From an uncultured Clostridia bacterium (GTDB lineage: Bacteria > Bacillota > Clostridia > Lachnospirales > CAMVHY01), in contig CANEHT010000001.1 of assembly GCA_947427385.1 (NCBI GenBank), forward strand, positions 107,839 through 171,838: 64,000 bases of DNA, read 5' to 3'. Shown here one piece after another: positions 53,250 through 62,355 of the stretch. The notes under the pieces were generated by a model, which ran no database searches, was not told the origin of the DNA, and worked only from the letters and a program-made list of their open reading frames with translations. Both the position numbers and the translations under genes were made by a program. How positions within the stretch are numbered: the stretch's first letter is position 1; each line of letters begins with the position of its first letter.

Positions 53250-54140
53250 ATGAAAATTTTTTCAGGTTCGGGCGTTGCTATCGTTACGCCATTTGATACA
53301 AATAATGAAATTGATTACAAAAGTTTTGAAAAATTATTGGAGTTTCATTTTGAAAATGGAACTGACGCAATTGTAGTTTGTGGAACGACGGGTGAATCGG
53401 CAACACTTAGTGACGAAGAAAAAATTTCGTTGATGGAATTTGCTGTAAAAAAATCTGATGGCAAAATTCCGATAATAGCGGGGACTGGCAGCAATAATAC
53501 AAATCATGCAAAAAAATTGACAATGCGTGCGAAAGAGATTGGTGCAGACGCATGTCTTGTTGTTACGCCGTATTACAATAAAACGACACAGCAAGGATTA
53601 ATTGAGCATTATGCGGAAATTTCAAAAGTTGGTTTGCCAATAATAATTTACAATGTTCCGAGTCGAACCGGTTTAAATATTTTGCCTGATACGTACAAAA
53701 ATTTATTGCAGCTTGAAAATATCGTTGCGGTGAAAGAAGCGAGTGGAAATATTTCGCAAGTCGCAGAAATTTCAATGTTGACTCAAAATGAAAAAAATTT
53801 CTCATTATATAGTGGCAATGATGACCAAATTGTTCCGACTTTATCATTAGGTGGCGATGGAGTAATTTCAGTTTTAGCAAATATTTTTCCGAAGCAAGTA
53901 CATGATATGTGTCAGAAATATTTTTCAGGCGATGTCAAAGAAAGTTTAAATTTACAATTAAAATTTATTCCACTGATAAAAAATTTATTTTGCGAAGTAA
54001 ATCCAATTCCAATTAAAACTGCAATGAATATAATGAGATTTGAAGTTGGAGAATGCCGACTCCCACTCACAAAAATGTCAAATGAAAATTATAAAAATCT
54101 TGTGGAATCACTTAAACAATTAAATTCTATCAATCAATAA
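53250..54140 (+). CDS. dapA: 4-hydroxy-tetrahydrodipicolinate synthase
   Basis: 296 aa from ATG after GTGGGGGAAATAAA, one base past the asd stop. Motifs VVCGTTGESATLSDEEK, IIYNVPSRTGLN (catalytic Tyr) and IVAVKEASGNISQ (Schiff-base Lys). It condenses pyruvate with aspartate semialdehyde, the product of asd, towards lysine and diaminopimelate; in a spore former it also feeds dipicolinic acid. Convergent overlap of 11 bases with tsaE. Confidence 0.97.
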   Translation: MKIFSGSGVAIVTPFDTNNEIDYKSFEKLLEFHFENGTDAIVVCGTTGESATLSDEEKISLMEFAVKKSDGKIPIIAGTGSNNTNHAKKLTMRAKEIGADACLVVTPYYNKTTQQGLIEHYAEISKVGLPIIIYNVPSRTGLNILPDTYKNLLQLENIVAVKEASGNISQVAEISMLTQNEKNFSLYSGNDDQIVPTLSLGGDGVISVLANIFPKQVHDMCQKYFSGDVKESLNLQLKFIPLIKNLFCEVNPIPIKTAMNIMRFEVGECRLPLTKMSNENYKNLVESLKQLNSINQ

Positions 54141-54549
54141 TTTTTATCGAACGATAGTTTTCACCACGTGATAAATCTTTTGAGAAATAGATCCATTTTG
54201 CAAAATCCGGTATAATTTCTTTAATAATCGTAGCCCACTCAATAATACAAATTCCATCTCCATAAAAATAATCTTCATAATTTGTATATTCCATTTCATC
54301 AATTGATGAAATTCGGTACGCATCAAAATGATATAAATTAATTGGGCCATGATACTCATTTATAATGCTAAAAGTTGGACTCGAAACGTAATCTTTAATA
54401 CCAATAGCATATGCGAATTCTTTTACAAAAAAAGTTTTACCACTACCAAGTTCACCTTCGAGGCAAAAAATATTACCACGCTCGGAATTTTTCGCAATAA
54501 TTCGAGCGATTTTTTTTGTATCTATTTCTGATAGACTTATATATATCAT
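54130..54549 (-). CDS. tsaE: tRNA threonylcarbamoyladenosine biosynthesis ATPase TsaE
   Basis: 139 aa, ATG after GGTGATTTATT. P-loop LEGELGSGKTFFVKEFA, then VSSPTFSIINEYHG and LYHFDAYRISS, and Walker-B-like IIEWATIIKEIIP. Partner of TsaD and TsaB in t6A synthesis. Divergent from the ATP synthase genes with only 41 bases between. Confidence 0.95.
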   Translation of the reverse strand: MIYISLSEIDTKKIARIIAKNSERGNIFCLEGELGSGKTFFVKEFAYAIGIKDYVSSPTFSIINEYHGPINLYHFDAYRISSIDEMEYTNYEDYFYGDGICIIEWATIIKEIIPDFAKWIYFSKDLSRGENYRSIKIID

Positions 54550-54590
54550 AATAAATCACCAAAAATATTTTAGCATGGAGGTAAAAATAA

Positions 54591-54794
54591 TTGAATGAAT
54601 TTTTACGTGGGATTGCATTAATTTCGCAATTAGGTTTAAATTTATTTGTTACAATATTTTTTGGATTACTAGTAGGAAAATTTTTAGATAATAAGTTTCA
54701 AAGTGCACCAATATTTTTGATAATTTTTTTACTACTAGCGATAGCGGCAGCATTTAGAAATTTTTTTCTAATGACAAAAAAATATTTTAAGTGA
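54591..54794 (+). CDS. atpZ: AtpZ/AtpI family small membrane protein
   Basis: 67 aa from TTG after GGAGGTAAAAATAA. Two hydrophobic helices joined by a charged loop (GLLVGKFLDNKFQSAP), ending RNFFLMTKKYFK. This is the ATPase_gene1 family (PF09527) that precedes atpI in many ATP synthase operons and is proposed to help ion supply or assembly. The symbol is by family and position. Confidence 0.75.
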   Translation: MNEFLRGIALISQLGLNLFVTIFFGLLVGKFLDNKFQSAPIFLIIFLLLAIAAAFRNFFLMTKKYFK

Positions 54795-54805
54795 GATGAA
54801 AAAGA

Positions 54806-55168
54806 TTGAAACTATCAACGACAGCTGTAAAAATGTTACAGACTATCATCGCTATTTTTTTTATTGCTATATCTGCAATATTTTTCTTACAAAATCGTTT
54901 ACCATTTTTTTTAGGATTACTTACTGGAACTTTTTTATCTATGATAAAATTAATTATGCTTGATAGTGCAATTGATAAATCATTAGATATGGAAAGTAGT
55001 GATGCAAAAAATTATATCTTTGCCAAATATCTTCTTCGTTACCTATTAACTGCTTTATTCTTATTCTTAGTTATTACAAATAAAAATTTTAGTTTATGCG
55101 GATTTATTATCGGTTTATTATCGCTACAAATTTCTGCATATATTGTTGGTTTTAGTAAAAAGGAGTAA
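54806..55168 (+). CDS. atpI: ATP synthase subunit I (AtpI)
   Basis: 120 aa, start TTG after GTGAGATG. Four hydrophobic helices (TIIAIFFIAISAIFFL, PFFLGLLTGTFLSMIKLI, LLTALFLFLVI, GFIIGLLSLQISAYIVGF), the pattern of PF03899. Assists assembly of the c-ring in other bacteria. Lies between atpZ and atpB, spacing 11 and 5 bases. Confidence 0.85.
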   Translation: MKLSTTAVKMLQTIIAIFFIAISAIFFLQNRLPFFLGLLTGTFLSMIKLIMLDSAIDKSLDMESSDAKNYIFAKYLLRYLLTALFLFLVITNKNFSLCGFIIGLLSLQISAYIVGFSKKE

Positions 55169-55173
55169 ACTAA

Positions 55174-55854
55174 ATGAATTTTGATAATAAAGTTTTGACC
55201 GTAATACGAATTTTTAATTTCGATGTTTGGATTACCGAAACTATCGTAAATACTTGGATTATTATTCTTTTATTATCTATCTTCTCATTATTTGTTCGTT
55301 TATCTATAAAAAAATTTACTCAGATTCCTAGTGGCTTCCAAAATTTTATTGAATTAATTATTGAATCTATCGATAACATGACAAAAACTAATATGGGTGA
55401 AAAATATGTGTGTTTTAGTGCATGGTTCTTCGGTGTATTCGCTATTTTATTATGCTCGAATTTATCCGGATTAATTGGTTTACGCCCACCAACTGCAGAT
55501 TTAGCAACTACTTTAATGTTTGCACTTACTACTTTCTTTTTAATTCACTTTATGGGAATTATGACTGACTGTAAAAGTTATTTTAAGTCATATGTTGAGC
55601 CATTCGCATTGCTTTTACCGATAAATATTATTGGAGAATTAGCAACACCAATTTCACTTAGTTTTCGTTTATTTGGGAATATATTTGGTGGATTTGTAAT
55701 TATGGGAATGATTTATGCGTTATTCCCAACGATATTAAAACTTGGATTGCCAGGAATATTTCATATCTATTTCGATATATTTTCAGGTGTTTTACAAGCT
55801 TTTATTTTTGTAATTTTAAGTATGACTTTTATTAAAGATAAAATAAATGATTAA
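55174..55854 (+). CDS. atpB: ATP synthase F0 subunit a
   Basis: 226 aa. Five helices; the essential Arg lies in ISLSFRLFGNIFGGFVI, followed by VLQAFIFVILSMTFIKDKI. Forms the proton half-channels facing the c-ring. Good AAAAGGAG site. The operon stops here: a convergent unrelated gene follows, so atpE, atpF, atpH, atpA, atpG, atpD and atpC must lie elsewhere. Confidence 0.95.
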   Translation: MNFDNKVLTVIRIFNFDVWITETIVNTWIIILLLSIFSLFVRLSIKKFTQIPSGFQNFIELIIESIDNMTKTNMGEKYVCFSAWFFGVFAILLCSNLSGLIGLRPPTADLATTLMFALTTFFLIHFMGIMTDCKSYFKSYVEPFALLLPINIIGELATPISLSFRLFGNIFGGFVIMGMIYALFPTILKLGLPGIFHIYFDIFSGVLQAFIFVILSMTFIKDKIND

Positions 55855-55884
55855 AAAAATAGGGCGCCAATTAATTTGCGTCCT
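55853..55884 (-). terminator. Terminator between atpB and the P/Q/N-tail gene
   Basis: Stem AGGACGC / GCGCCCT (one mismatch-like G-T) at 55861-55884, with the minus-strand T8 run at 55853-55860. Confidence 0.65.
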
Positions 55885-55890
55885 TAAATA

Positions 55891-56883
55891 TTAAAAGAAA
55901 TAGTTATTTAAGACGGAATCATCAGAAATATTACTTTCATTTTGATTTGTTCGTTGCGGTATGTTTGGTTGCTGGTAATAAAAATTTTGTGTGTTTTGTT
56001 GTACATAAGGATAAGGATTTTGTATGTTTTGTTGTTCATAAGGAGATTGTGGTATATTTTGTTGTTGGTAAAAGGGATAAAAATTTTGTATGTTTGGCTG
56101 TGCGTAAGGATTTTGTGGTATGTAAGGATAAGAATTTTGTGGATTTTGTTGTGTATAAGTTGGAGTTGAGCCATTATTCCTCGAATCATCAGTATTTTTA
56201 TAAGAGCTATCAGATTGTTCAAGAACTGGCCATTCTTTTGCATTTTGAAGTTTTTTGCGAAAAAGTCCAGAAATTAAAAAAGAAGCAGTTGCAGCTATTG
56301 CACTCAATACAATAAAAGTAATTGCAATTTTTATAGCTATCAAAGCGAATCCAAAACCTAGTGTACAAAAAGTTACGAGTGATGCCAATGCAATAATTCC
56401 TAAAATAAAAAATAATATTCTATTATTCCTTGATTTTTTCAAAGTCTCGTAAGTTTTTGCTAAAATATCATTTTTATCTAAAGGTTTAATTTCATATTTT
56501 CCATATTTAAAATTTTGAGGCAAATCTATTAAAAAATAATTACTTAAAAAATTTTTACGCAAATAAAATTTTGCTTCGTCAGAAGTGTAAATAGGATCAT
56601 AAGTTGTAGAAATACTAATCCAACTACATGCATATTCAAGCTCAAGAATATATATATCATAATTTGGCAATACAAAATCTGGCAATACAGATTGAACAAA
56701 ATTATCAAACTTTCTCAAATCAAAATCTTTACAACGTGATTTAGGGTGTTTATTTCCTAAATAATAATAGTTTTTATCATTATTCTCAGAAAAACTCTTT
56801 GTTTCATAATGAGCACGCCAATACAGCATGGATAAATCCATACTAGTATTTTTTGGGACTTTAACAAATACAATAGGCTTCAA
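55891..56883 (-). CDS. Unknown protein with paired hydrophobic segment and P/Q/N/Y-rich repeat tail
   Basis: 330 aa from TTG 56883, six bases after GGGAGTG; a GTG three codons earlier lies inside that site. Residues 1-150 form an unrecognised soluble domain (KPIVFVKVPKNTSMDL, YILELEYACSWISIS). Two adjacent hydrophobic helices follow (about 156-178 and 181-207). The last 90 residues are an irregular repeat of PYxQQNIQNxYP units, low complexity and probably disordered. No signal peptide. The paired helices resemble those of the 882-aa protein in type, not in sequence. Confidence 0.6.
   Translation of the reverse strand: MKPIVFVKVPKNTSMDLSMLYWRAHYETKSFSENNDKNYYYLGNKHPKSRCKDFDLRKFDNFVQSVLPDFVLPNYDIYILELEYACSWISISTTYDPIYTSDEAKFYLRKNFLSNYFLIDLPQNFKYGKYEIKPLDKNDILAKTYETLKKSRNNRILFFILGIIALASLVTFCTLGFGFALIAIKIAITFIVLSAIAATASFLISGLFRKKLQNAKEWPVLEQSDSSYKNTDDSRNNGSTPTYTQQNPQNSYPYIPQNPYAQPNIQNFYPFYQQQNIPQSPYEQQNIQNPYPYVQQNTQNFYYQQPNIPQRTNQNESNISDDSVLNNYFF
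55963..56160 (-). repeat. Imperfect in-gene repeats encoding QQNIQNxYP units
   Basis: The plus strand shows repeated TTTTGTTGT plus ATAAGGATAAGGATTTTGTA blocks about 30-45 bases apart; they encode the P/Q/N/Y-rich tail. Confidence 0.7.
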
Positions 56884-56985
56884 ATTATTCACTCCCAGAT
56901 TTCCAAATATTTATACATTAATTATATTATTTTTATTTTTTATTTGCAAGTAAGAAATAGTTATGAGAGAAATTTTTCTATAGAT

Positions 56986-57014
56986 TTGGTTTTAATGCAA
57001 AATTCATATATAAT
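56986..57014 (+). promoter_or_regulatory. Promoter of gltX
   Basis: TTGGTT (56986-56991), 17-base spacer, TATAAT (57009-57014), 30 bases before the ATG. Confidence 0.65.
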
Positions 57015-57044
57015 TATCAAAAAAAATGAGAGGAAGTTTTTTAA

Positions 57045-58472
57045 ATGATAAGAACAAGATTTGCGCCGAGTCCTACTGGTTTTATGCATATTGGGAATTT
57101 ACGTACGGCACTTTATGAATATTTAATAGCGAAATCGAATAGTGGGAAATTTATTTTACGCATAGAAGATACGGATCAAAATAGATTAGTTGCAGATGCA
57201 GAGAAAATTATTTTTGATACACTAGAGATTGCCGGATTGAAATATGATGAAGGACCAGATATTGGAGGAGATTTTGGCCCGTACATTCAAAGTCAAAGAA
57301 AAGATATTTATATGAAATATGCGTTACAATTAATTGAGAGTGGTAAGGCTTATTATTGTTTTTGCGATAAAGAACGTTTAGATTCGTTGCACAAAAAAAA
57401 TCTTTCGTACGATAGACATTGTAAAAATTTATCGACAGAAGAAATACAAAAAAATCTTGCAGCAAAAATTCCGTTTGTAATCAGACAATTTATTCCGGAT
57501 GGACAAACAACTTTTAAAGATGAAGTTTATGGCGAAATTACGGTTGATAATTCACAGTTGGACGATCAAATTTTAATAAAATCAGATGGACTTCCAACAT
57601 ATAATTTTGCCAATGTAGTTGACGATCATTTGATGCAAATTACACATGTGGTACGTGGTTGTGAATATTTATCGTCAACGCCAAAATATAATTTGTTGTA
57701 TGACGCATTTGGTTGGCAAATTCCAACTTATATTCATTTGCCATTAATTTTGGATGAGAATGGCGAGAAACTCTCGAAGCGGCGCGGTGCAGCATCATTT
57801 CAAGATTTATTACAATTAGGATATTTGCCACAAGCAATTATAAATTATATTGCGCTTTTGGGCTGGAGTCCTGAAAGTAATCAAGAATTTTTTACTTTGC
57901 CAGAGCTTGAAAAAGAATTTAAAATTAGTTCATTGAGTAAGTCGCCGGCAATTTTTGATTTAAATAAATTACGTTGGATGAATAGTGAATACATAAAAAA
58001 AATGCCGTTCGATGAATTTTATGCGGCCGTTTTGCCATATTTTAAAAATTCGATTAAAAAAAGTGATTTGGATTATAAACAACTCGCGGAAATGTCGCAA
58101 ACTCGCATCAATTTTATATATGAAGCGCCATCGCTTTTTGATTTTATTGATAAATTACCAGACTATGATGTGAATTTGTTTGTGCATAAAAAAATGAAAA
58201 CAACACTTGAAAATTCACTCGATATTTTGAAAATTATTATTGATAAGCTTGGAAATTTATCTTCGTGGACACAAGATGATATTAAAAAAAGTTTGACGGA
58301 TGTCGTAAATGAAAATGGATTGAAAAATGGTCAAGTTTTCTGGCCCGCAAGAATTGCTTTGTCCGGTAAAGATGCAACTCCGTGTGGAGCTGTTGAAATT
58401 GCACAGATGCTTGGTAAATCTGAATCGATTAATCGTTTGAAATTTGCACTGACAAAATTGGAAGGCAATTAA
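57045..58472 (+). CDS. gltX: Glutamyl-tRNA synthetase
   Basis: 475 aa, ATG after GAGAGGAAG. Class I signatures: FAPSPTGFMHIGNLRTALYE (HIGH as HIGN) and GEKLSKRRGAASF (KMSKS as KLSKR). LRIEDTDQNR is typical. Charges tRNA-Glu; in Firmicutes it usually also charges tRNA-Gln for later amidation. Followed by nth after one base and by mtaB, a compact unit. Confidence 0.96.
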   Translation: MIRTRFAPSPTGFMHIGNLRTALYEYLIAKSNSGKFILRIEDTDQNRLVADAEKIIFDTLEIAGLKYDEGPDIGGDFGPYIQSQRKDIYMKYALQLIESGKAYYCFCDKERLDSLHKKNLSYDRHCKNLSTEEIQKNLAAKIPFVIRQFIPDGQTTFKDEVYGEITVDNSQLDDQILIKSDGLPTYNFANVVDDHLMQITHVVRGCEYLSSTPKYNLLYDAFGWQIPTYIHLPLILDENGEKLSKRRGAASFQDLLQLGYLPQAIINYIALLGWSPESNQEFFTLPELEKEFKISSLSKSPAIFDLNKLRWMNSEYIKKMPFDEFYAAVLPYFKNSIKKSDLDYKQLAEMSQTRINFIYEAPSLFDFIDKLPDYDVNLFVHKKMKTTLENSLDILKIIIDKLGNLSSWTQDDIKKSLTDVVNENGLKNGQVFWPARIALSGKDATPCGAVEIAQMLGKSESINRLKFALTKLEGN

Positions 58473-58473
58473 A

Positions 58474-59097
58474 ATGCAAAAAAAAATTGTCAATAAAATT
58501 TTAAGTTTGCTCGATGAAAATTATCCAAATTTGAAATGCTATCTCAATTACAATTATGATTGGCAATTATTGATTGCAACCATTCTTAGCGCGCAATGTA
58601 CGGACGATCGCGTAAATATTGTGACAAAAGATTTGTTTGTCAAATATAAAAAGTTGAAAGATTTTGCGAATGTCAAAAATGAAACTCTTGAGCAGGATAT
58701 AAAGTCAACTGGATTTTACAAAAATAAAGCCAAAAATATAATTTTGGCTTCAAAAAAATTAATTGTCGATTATAACTCCAAAATGCCTGCAGATATTGAG
58801 CAATTAATTAAATTGCCGGGTGTTGGTCGTAAAACCGCAAATGTTATTCGGTCGCATATATTTAACATTCCGAGCATTGTTGTCGATACTCATGTAAAAC
58901 GTATTAGTAAAAAGCTTGGTCTTACGGATAATGATGAGCCGGATAAAGTTGAGTTTGATTTGATGAAAATTATTCCCGAACAACATTGGATTCGATTAAA
59001 TCTTCAACTTATTGCGCATGGACGAAAAATTTGTAAAGCGCGCAAGCCTGATTGCACAAATTGTTTTCTGAACAAATATTGTCGAGGTAAATCATGA
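58474..59097 (+). CDS. nth: Endonuclease III
   Basis: 207 aa. Helix-hairpin-helix LPGVGRKTANVI with the catalytic Lys in ILSAQCTDDRVNIVTKDLF region and Asp in VVDTHVKRISKKLGL. A [4Fe-4S] cluster is bound by C-x6-C-x2-C-x5-C in CKARKPDCTNCFLNKYC. DNA glycosylase/AP lyase for oxidised pyrimidines. The stop overlaps mtaB by four bases. Confidence 0.96.
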   Translation: MQKKIVNKILSLLDENYPNLKCYLNYNYDWQLLIATILSAQCTDDRVNIVTKDLFVKYKKLKDFANVKNETLEQDIKSTGFYKNKAKNIILASKKLIVDYNSKMPADIEQLIKLPGVGRKTANVIRSHIFNIPSIVVDTHVKRISKKLGLTDNDEPDKVEFDLMKIIPEQHWIRLNLQLIAHGRKICKARKPDCTNCFLNKYCRGKS

Positions 59098-60389
59098 AAA
59101 CTTTTACCGTAATAACTCTTGGCTGTAAAGTTAATTATTATGACTCTGAGGTCGTTATAAAATTACTGAGCGATGCCGGATATAAATTTGTAAATTCTGG
59201 CGAATTAGCTGATATTTACATAATTAATACTTGTAGCGTTACAAATTTAAGCGACCGTAAGTCGCGACAAATGTTGCATCGTGCACGCAAAAAAAATAAA
59301 AATGCACTGATTATTGCAATGGGATGTTATGCACAAGTTTCGGCGACAAAAATTTCTTCAAATGCTGACATAATAATTGGAACGAATAATCGCAAAGATA
59401 TTTTGACATTAATTGAAAAGTTTTTTGAACAAAAATCTTTTAGGCAACAATTTCATGAGACAAAAATTTTTGACGTGCGTAATGAAAATATTTTTGAAGA
59501 GATGCAAATTTCTGCTTCAAACAATCGTGTACGTTCATTTATAAAAATTCAAGATGGATGCGATGAATTTTGTTCGTATTGTATAATTCCGTATACGCGT
59601 GGTAAATCTCGCAGCAGAAATTTTTATAAAATTTTTGAGCAGGCCCAAGAATTATGTGCAAATGGTTTCAAAGAAATTGTTTTGACGGGAATAAATATTT
59701 CGGCATATGGCGAAAATAGTGATTTTGATTTGGGTGACGTAATTGAAAAATTACATAGTATCGAAAGTTTGAAACGTATTCGACTCAGTTCAATTGAGCC
59801 AAATTTAATTAACGATGAATTTTTAGCAAAGATAAAATTTTTACCAAAACTTTGTCCGCATTTTCATATGTCATTGCAAAGTGGAAGCGACAAAATTTTA
59901 CGTGCAATGAATAGAAAATATACAACGCAAGAATATTTTATAGCGGCTGAGAAATTGAAAAAGATGTTCAAAAATGTTTCACTTACAACTGATGTAATTG
60001 TCGGATTTCCTGGCGAAACTGACAAAGATTTTTTAGATACTTACAATTTTGTAGAGGAAATAGGTTTTTCAAAGATACATGTGTTTCCTTTTTCATCACG
60101 TATAAATACGCGTGCAGATAATTTTACAAATAAAATTGATGGTTTAACAAAAAAAGTTCGTAGTGCAAAATTAATTTCATTGAGTAAAAAACTTTCTACT
60201 AAATACATAAAAAAATTTTTGACACAAAATTTATCTGTTTTAGTGGAAAAAAAGTTGAATGATGAATATGTTGGTTACACTGATAATTACATAAAAGTTT
60301 CATTAAAAAGCGATTGTAATTTGATAAATCAAATTGTTGATGTAACGATAATTGATATCGATAAGGATGAAGCAATAGGAAAATTTTAA
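59094..60389 (+). CDS. mtaB: tRNA t6A37 methylthiotransferase MtaB
   Basis: 431 aa. N-terminal cluster-binding domain (TLGCKVNYYDSEVV, INTCSVTNLSDRKSR, MGCYAQV), radical SAM motif CDEFCSYCIIPYTRG (C-x3-C-x2-C), and a C-terminal TRAM domain. CSVTNLSDRKSRQM separates MtaB from MiaB. Converts t6A to ms2t6A at position 37, acting on the product of the TsaD/TsaE pathway encoded earlier in the window. ATGA overlap with nth. Confidence 0.94.
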   Translation: MKTFTVITLGCKVNYYDSEVVIKLLSDAGYKFVNSGELADIYIINTCSVTNLSDRKSRQMLHRARKKNKNALIIAMGCYAQVSATKISSNADIIIGTNNRKDILTLIEKFFEQKSFRQQFHETKIFDVRNENIFEEMQISASNNRVRSFIKIQDGCDEFCSYCIIPYTRGKSRSRNFYKIFEQAQELCANGFKEIVLTGINISAYGENSDFDLGDVIEKLHSIESLKRIRLSSIEPNLINDEFLAKIKFLPKLCPHFHMSLQSGSDKILRAMNRKYTTQEYFIAAEKLKKMFKNVSLTTDVIVGFPGETDKDFLDTYNFVEEIGFSKIHVFPFSSRINTRADNFTNKIDGLTKKVRSAKLISLSKKLSTKYIKKFLTQNLSVLVEKKLNDEYVGYTDNYIKVSLKSDCNLINQIVDVTIIDIDKDEAIGKF

Positions 60390-60398
60390 TAAATAAAA

Positions 60399-60432
60399 AA
60401 AGTACTGTCACTAATGACAGTACTTTTTTATT
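60399..60432. terminator. Bidirectional terminator after mtaB
   Basis: AAAGTACTGTCA / TGACAGTACTTT with a four-base loop and T6, between convergent mtaB and the next gene. Confidence 0.9.
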
Positions 60433-60447
60433 AACAAAATGAAAAAT

Positions 60448-60765
60448 TTATCGAATTTTAGGTTTATTTTTTTGCATAGATTTTTGGTTTTCTTTGTTTT
60501 TCTTTTTGGCAAAATGTTTATTATTAGCTTCTATTGCACGTTGTTTAGCTTTTTTTATTTTATTGGATTTCCAATAAAATTTTTTATTTTCCTTTAGTAT
60601 TTCATCATTTTTATTATTTTCCTCGTTGAAAAAATTATCTGCAGCGACTTCGCGAAGGTCGTTTGTATCCGCTAAAGAACCACTTAAATCAAAATCATTT
60701 AATGTTTTAAAGTTTGATTTATTATATTCTCTAATCATTTCTAATGGAGAAAATTTTGGTGTCAT
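60448..60765 (-). CDS. Small unknown basic protein, 105 aa
   Basis: From ATG 60765 after GGGAGGGATTATT. Starts MTPKFSPLEMIREYNKSNF. The last 45 residues are strongly basic (KKAKQRAIEANNKHFAKKKN), like nucleic-acid-binding tails. No family recognised, no membrane segment. Monocistronic between two terminated units. Confidence 0.55.
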   Translation of the reverse strand: MTPKFSPLEMIREYNKSNFKTLNDFDLSGSLADTNDLREVAADNFFNEENNKNDEILKENKKFYWKSNKIKKAKQRAIEANNKHFAKKKNKENQKSMQKNKPKIR

Positions 60766-60835
60766 AATAATCCCTCCCTGGAAAATCAATTGATATTTTT
60801 ATTATATCAAATTAATTTTATATAGTCAAGATTGT

Positions 60836-62257
60836 TTATACAAAATAATTTTGATTTTTTTTCAGTACGTTTTCAAGTTCAATGCGTTTATTCTCATAGC
60901 CAGGTTTTCCAAATACGCCATAAGTCAAATTTTTTGCTTCTTCAACTCCTGGTTGATTAAACGCATTTATATTTAACAATTCACCGGCAAAAGCTGTTGC
61001 AACTTCTAGCATATAAAACAGTTGTCCGATTACAAATTCATTTACGTGCGGTAAAATTATTGTCATATTCATTCGATTTAATTTTGCTAATGCACGTTCT
61101 GTTGTATAATGCTCAACCTGAATTAATTCATTGTGAGTTGCGCCGCCAAGAAATCCTACGGTTGGCATATCTTCAAAAATTTTAGGGATTGTTATCGTTT
61201 CGCGATAATTTTCCACGCTTATAAATGTAATTATTTTGTCGTACGGTCCTTCGTTATAAAGTTGTATTTGCGAATGTTGATCAGTAACGCCTAAAGCTTT
61301 AACAGGAGTTTGACCGACATTGACTATTTTCCCATCATTATTAACCGATTTACCAAGTGATTCCGCCCAAAGTTGTGTATACCAATCAGAAATATATTTC
61401 AATGAATCAGCGTACGGCATCATAACGGTTATATTTTGACCGTTTTGCATTGCCAAATAATTTATAGTTGCATACATTGCTGCGATATTTTTTTGCGGAT
61501 TATTTTTGCAAGCTTCATCCATGAATGCAGCACCGGCAAGTAATTCTTTAATATCTATTCCACAAATTGCAGCTGGTAATAATCCAACAGGACTTAATTG
61601 TGAAAATCGTCCGCCAACTCCTGCCGGAATGTAAAAAGTTTTATAATTTTCATCTTTGGCTATCTTTATCAAATTTCCTTTTTCACTATCAGTTATGCAA
61701 ACGATATGTGATTTAGCATTTTCTTTGCCAAGTTCTTTTTCCATCATATCTTTGATTATCATAAATTGCGACATCGTTTCAGAAGTACTTCCTGATTTTG
61801 AAATAACAATAAAAAGTGTTTTGTCTAAATCTATGACGTCAAATAAATATACCAAGCGTTCAGGGTCAACATTATCCGCAACATAAAATTTAGGGAATTT
61901 TCGTTTTTCGCGTGGCAATTCATTATAGTAAGGATGATTTATAGCTTGTTGAAGTGCAATCGGACCGAGAGCCGAGCCACCTATTCCGAGTACAAGGATG
62001 CTTTCAAAATTTTTTTGAACTTGTGCCGCATAATCTAAAATTTCATCAACGGGTTGATTATACGGGAGATTACGCCAATCCATTTGACCATTTGCACGTT
62101 TAGAATCTAATTGATTAGCCGCGTTCGTAATTTTTTCAGATAAATCGTCGAAATTTTTTTGAGAGAAGCCACCGTCAATAAAATCTTGCATAACGTTATT
62201 GAAATCCAAACGTATTCGCATTTTTTCGCACCAATTTTTATCTTCGTATTCAAACAT
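60836..62257 (-). CDS. pgi: Glucose-6-phosphate isomerase
   Basis: 473 aa from ATG after GGAGGTAATAAAA; a longer frame adds five residues. SIS-fold motifs LVLGIGGSALGPIALQQA, FIVISKSGSTSETMSQ and GVGGRFSQLSPVGLLPAA. Interconverts glucose-6-P and fructose-6-P, which is also the substrate of GlmS at 3.7 kb. Divergent from the PHP gene. Confidence 0.96.
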   Translation of the reverse strand: MFEYEDKNWCEKMRIRLDFNNVMQDFIDGGFSQKNFDDLSEKITNAANQLDSKRANGQMDWRNLPYNQPVDEILDYAAQVQKNFESILVLGIGGSALGPIALQQAINHPYYNELPREKRKFPKFYVADNVDPERLVYLFDVIDLDKTLFIVISKSGSTSETMSQFMIIKDMMEKELGKENAKSHIVCITDSEKGNLIKIAKDENYKTFYIPAGVGGRFSQLSPVGLLPAAICGIDIKELLAGAAFMDEACKNNPQKNIAAMYATINYLAMQNGQNITVMMPYADSLKYISDWYTQLWAESLGKSVNNDGKIVNVGQTPVKALGVTDQHSQIQLYNEGPYDKIITFISVENYRETITIPKIFEDMPTVGFLGGATHNELIQVEHYTTERALAKLNRMNMTIILPHVNEFVIGQLFYMLEVATAFAGELLNINAFNQPGVEEAKNLTYGVFGKPGYENKRIELENVLKKNQNYFV

Positions 62258-62355
62258 TTTTATTACCTCCAAATATATTTTTTTTTATATAATAAGCGCA
62301 AAGAAAAATTATACTTTAATCTTTCTTCAAAAATTATAACAAAAGGAGAATGAAA

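Noticed and set aside
55942..56315. Overlapping plus-strand frames of 75 and 122 codons
   Set aside because: They are antisense to the repeat tail of the 330-aa protein; their Val/Phe/Cys-rich repeats are a by-product of the codon repeats.
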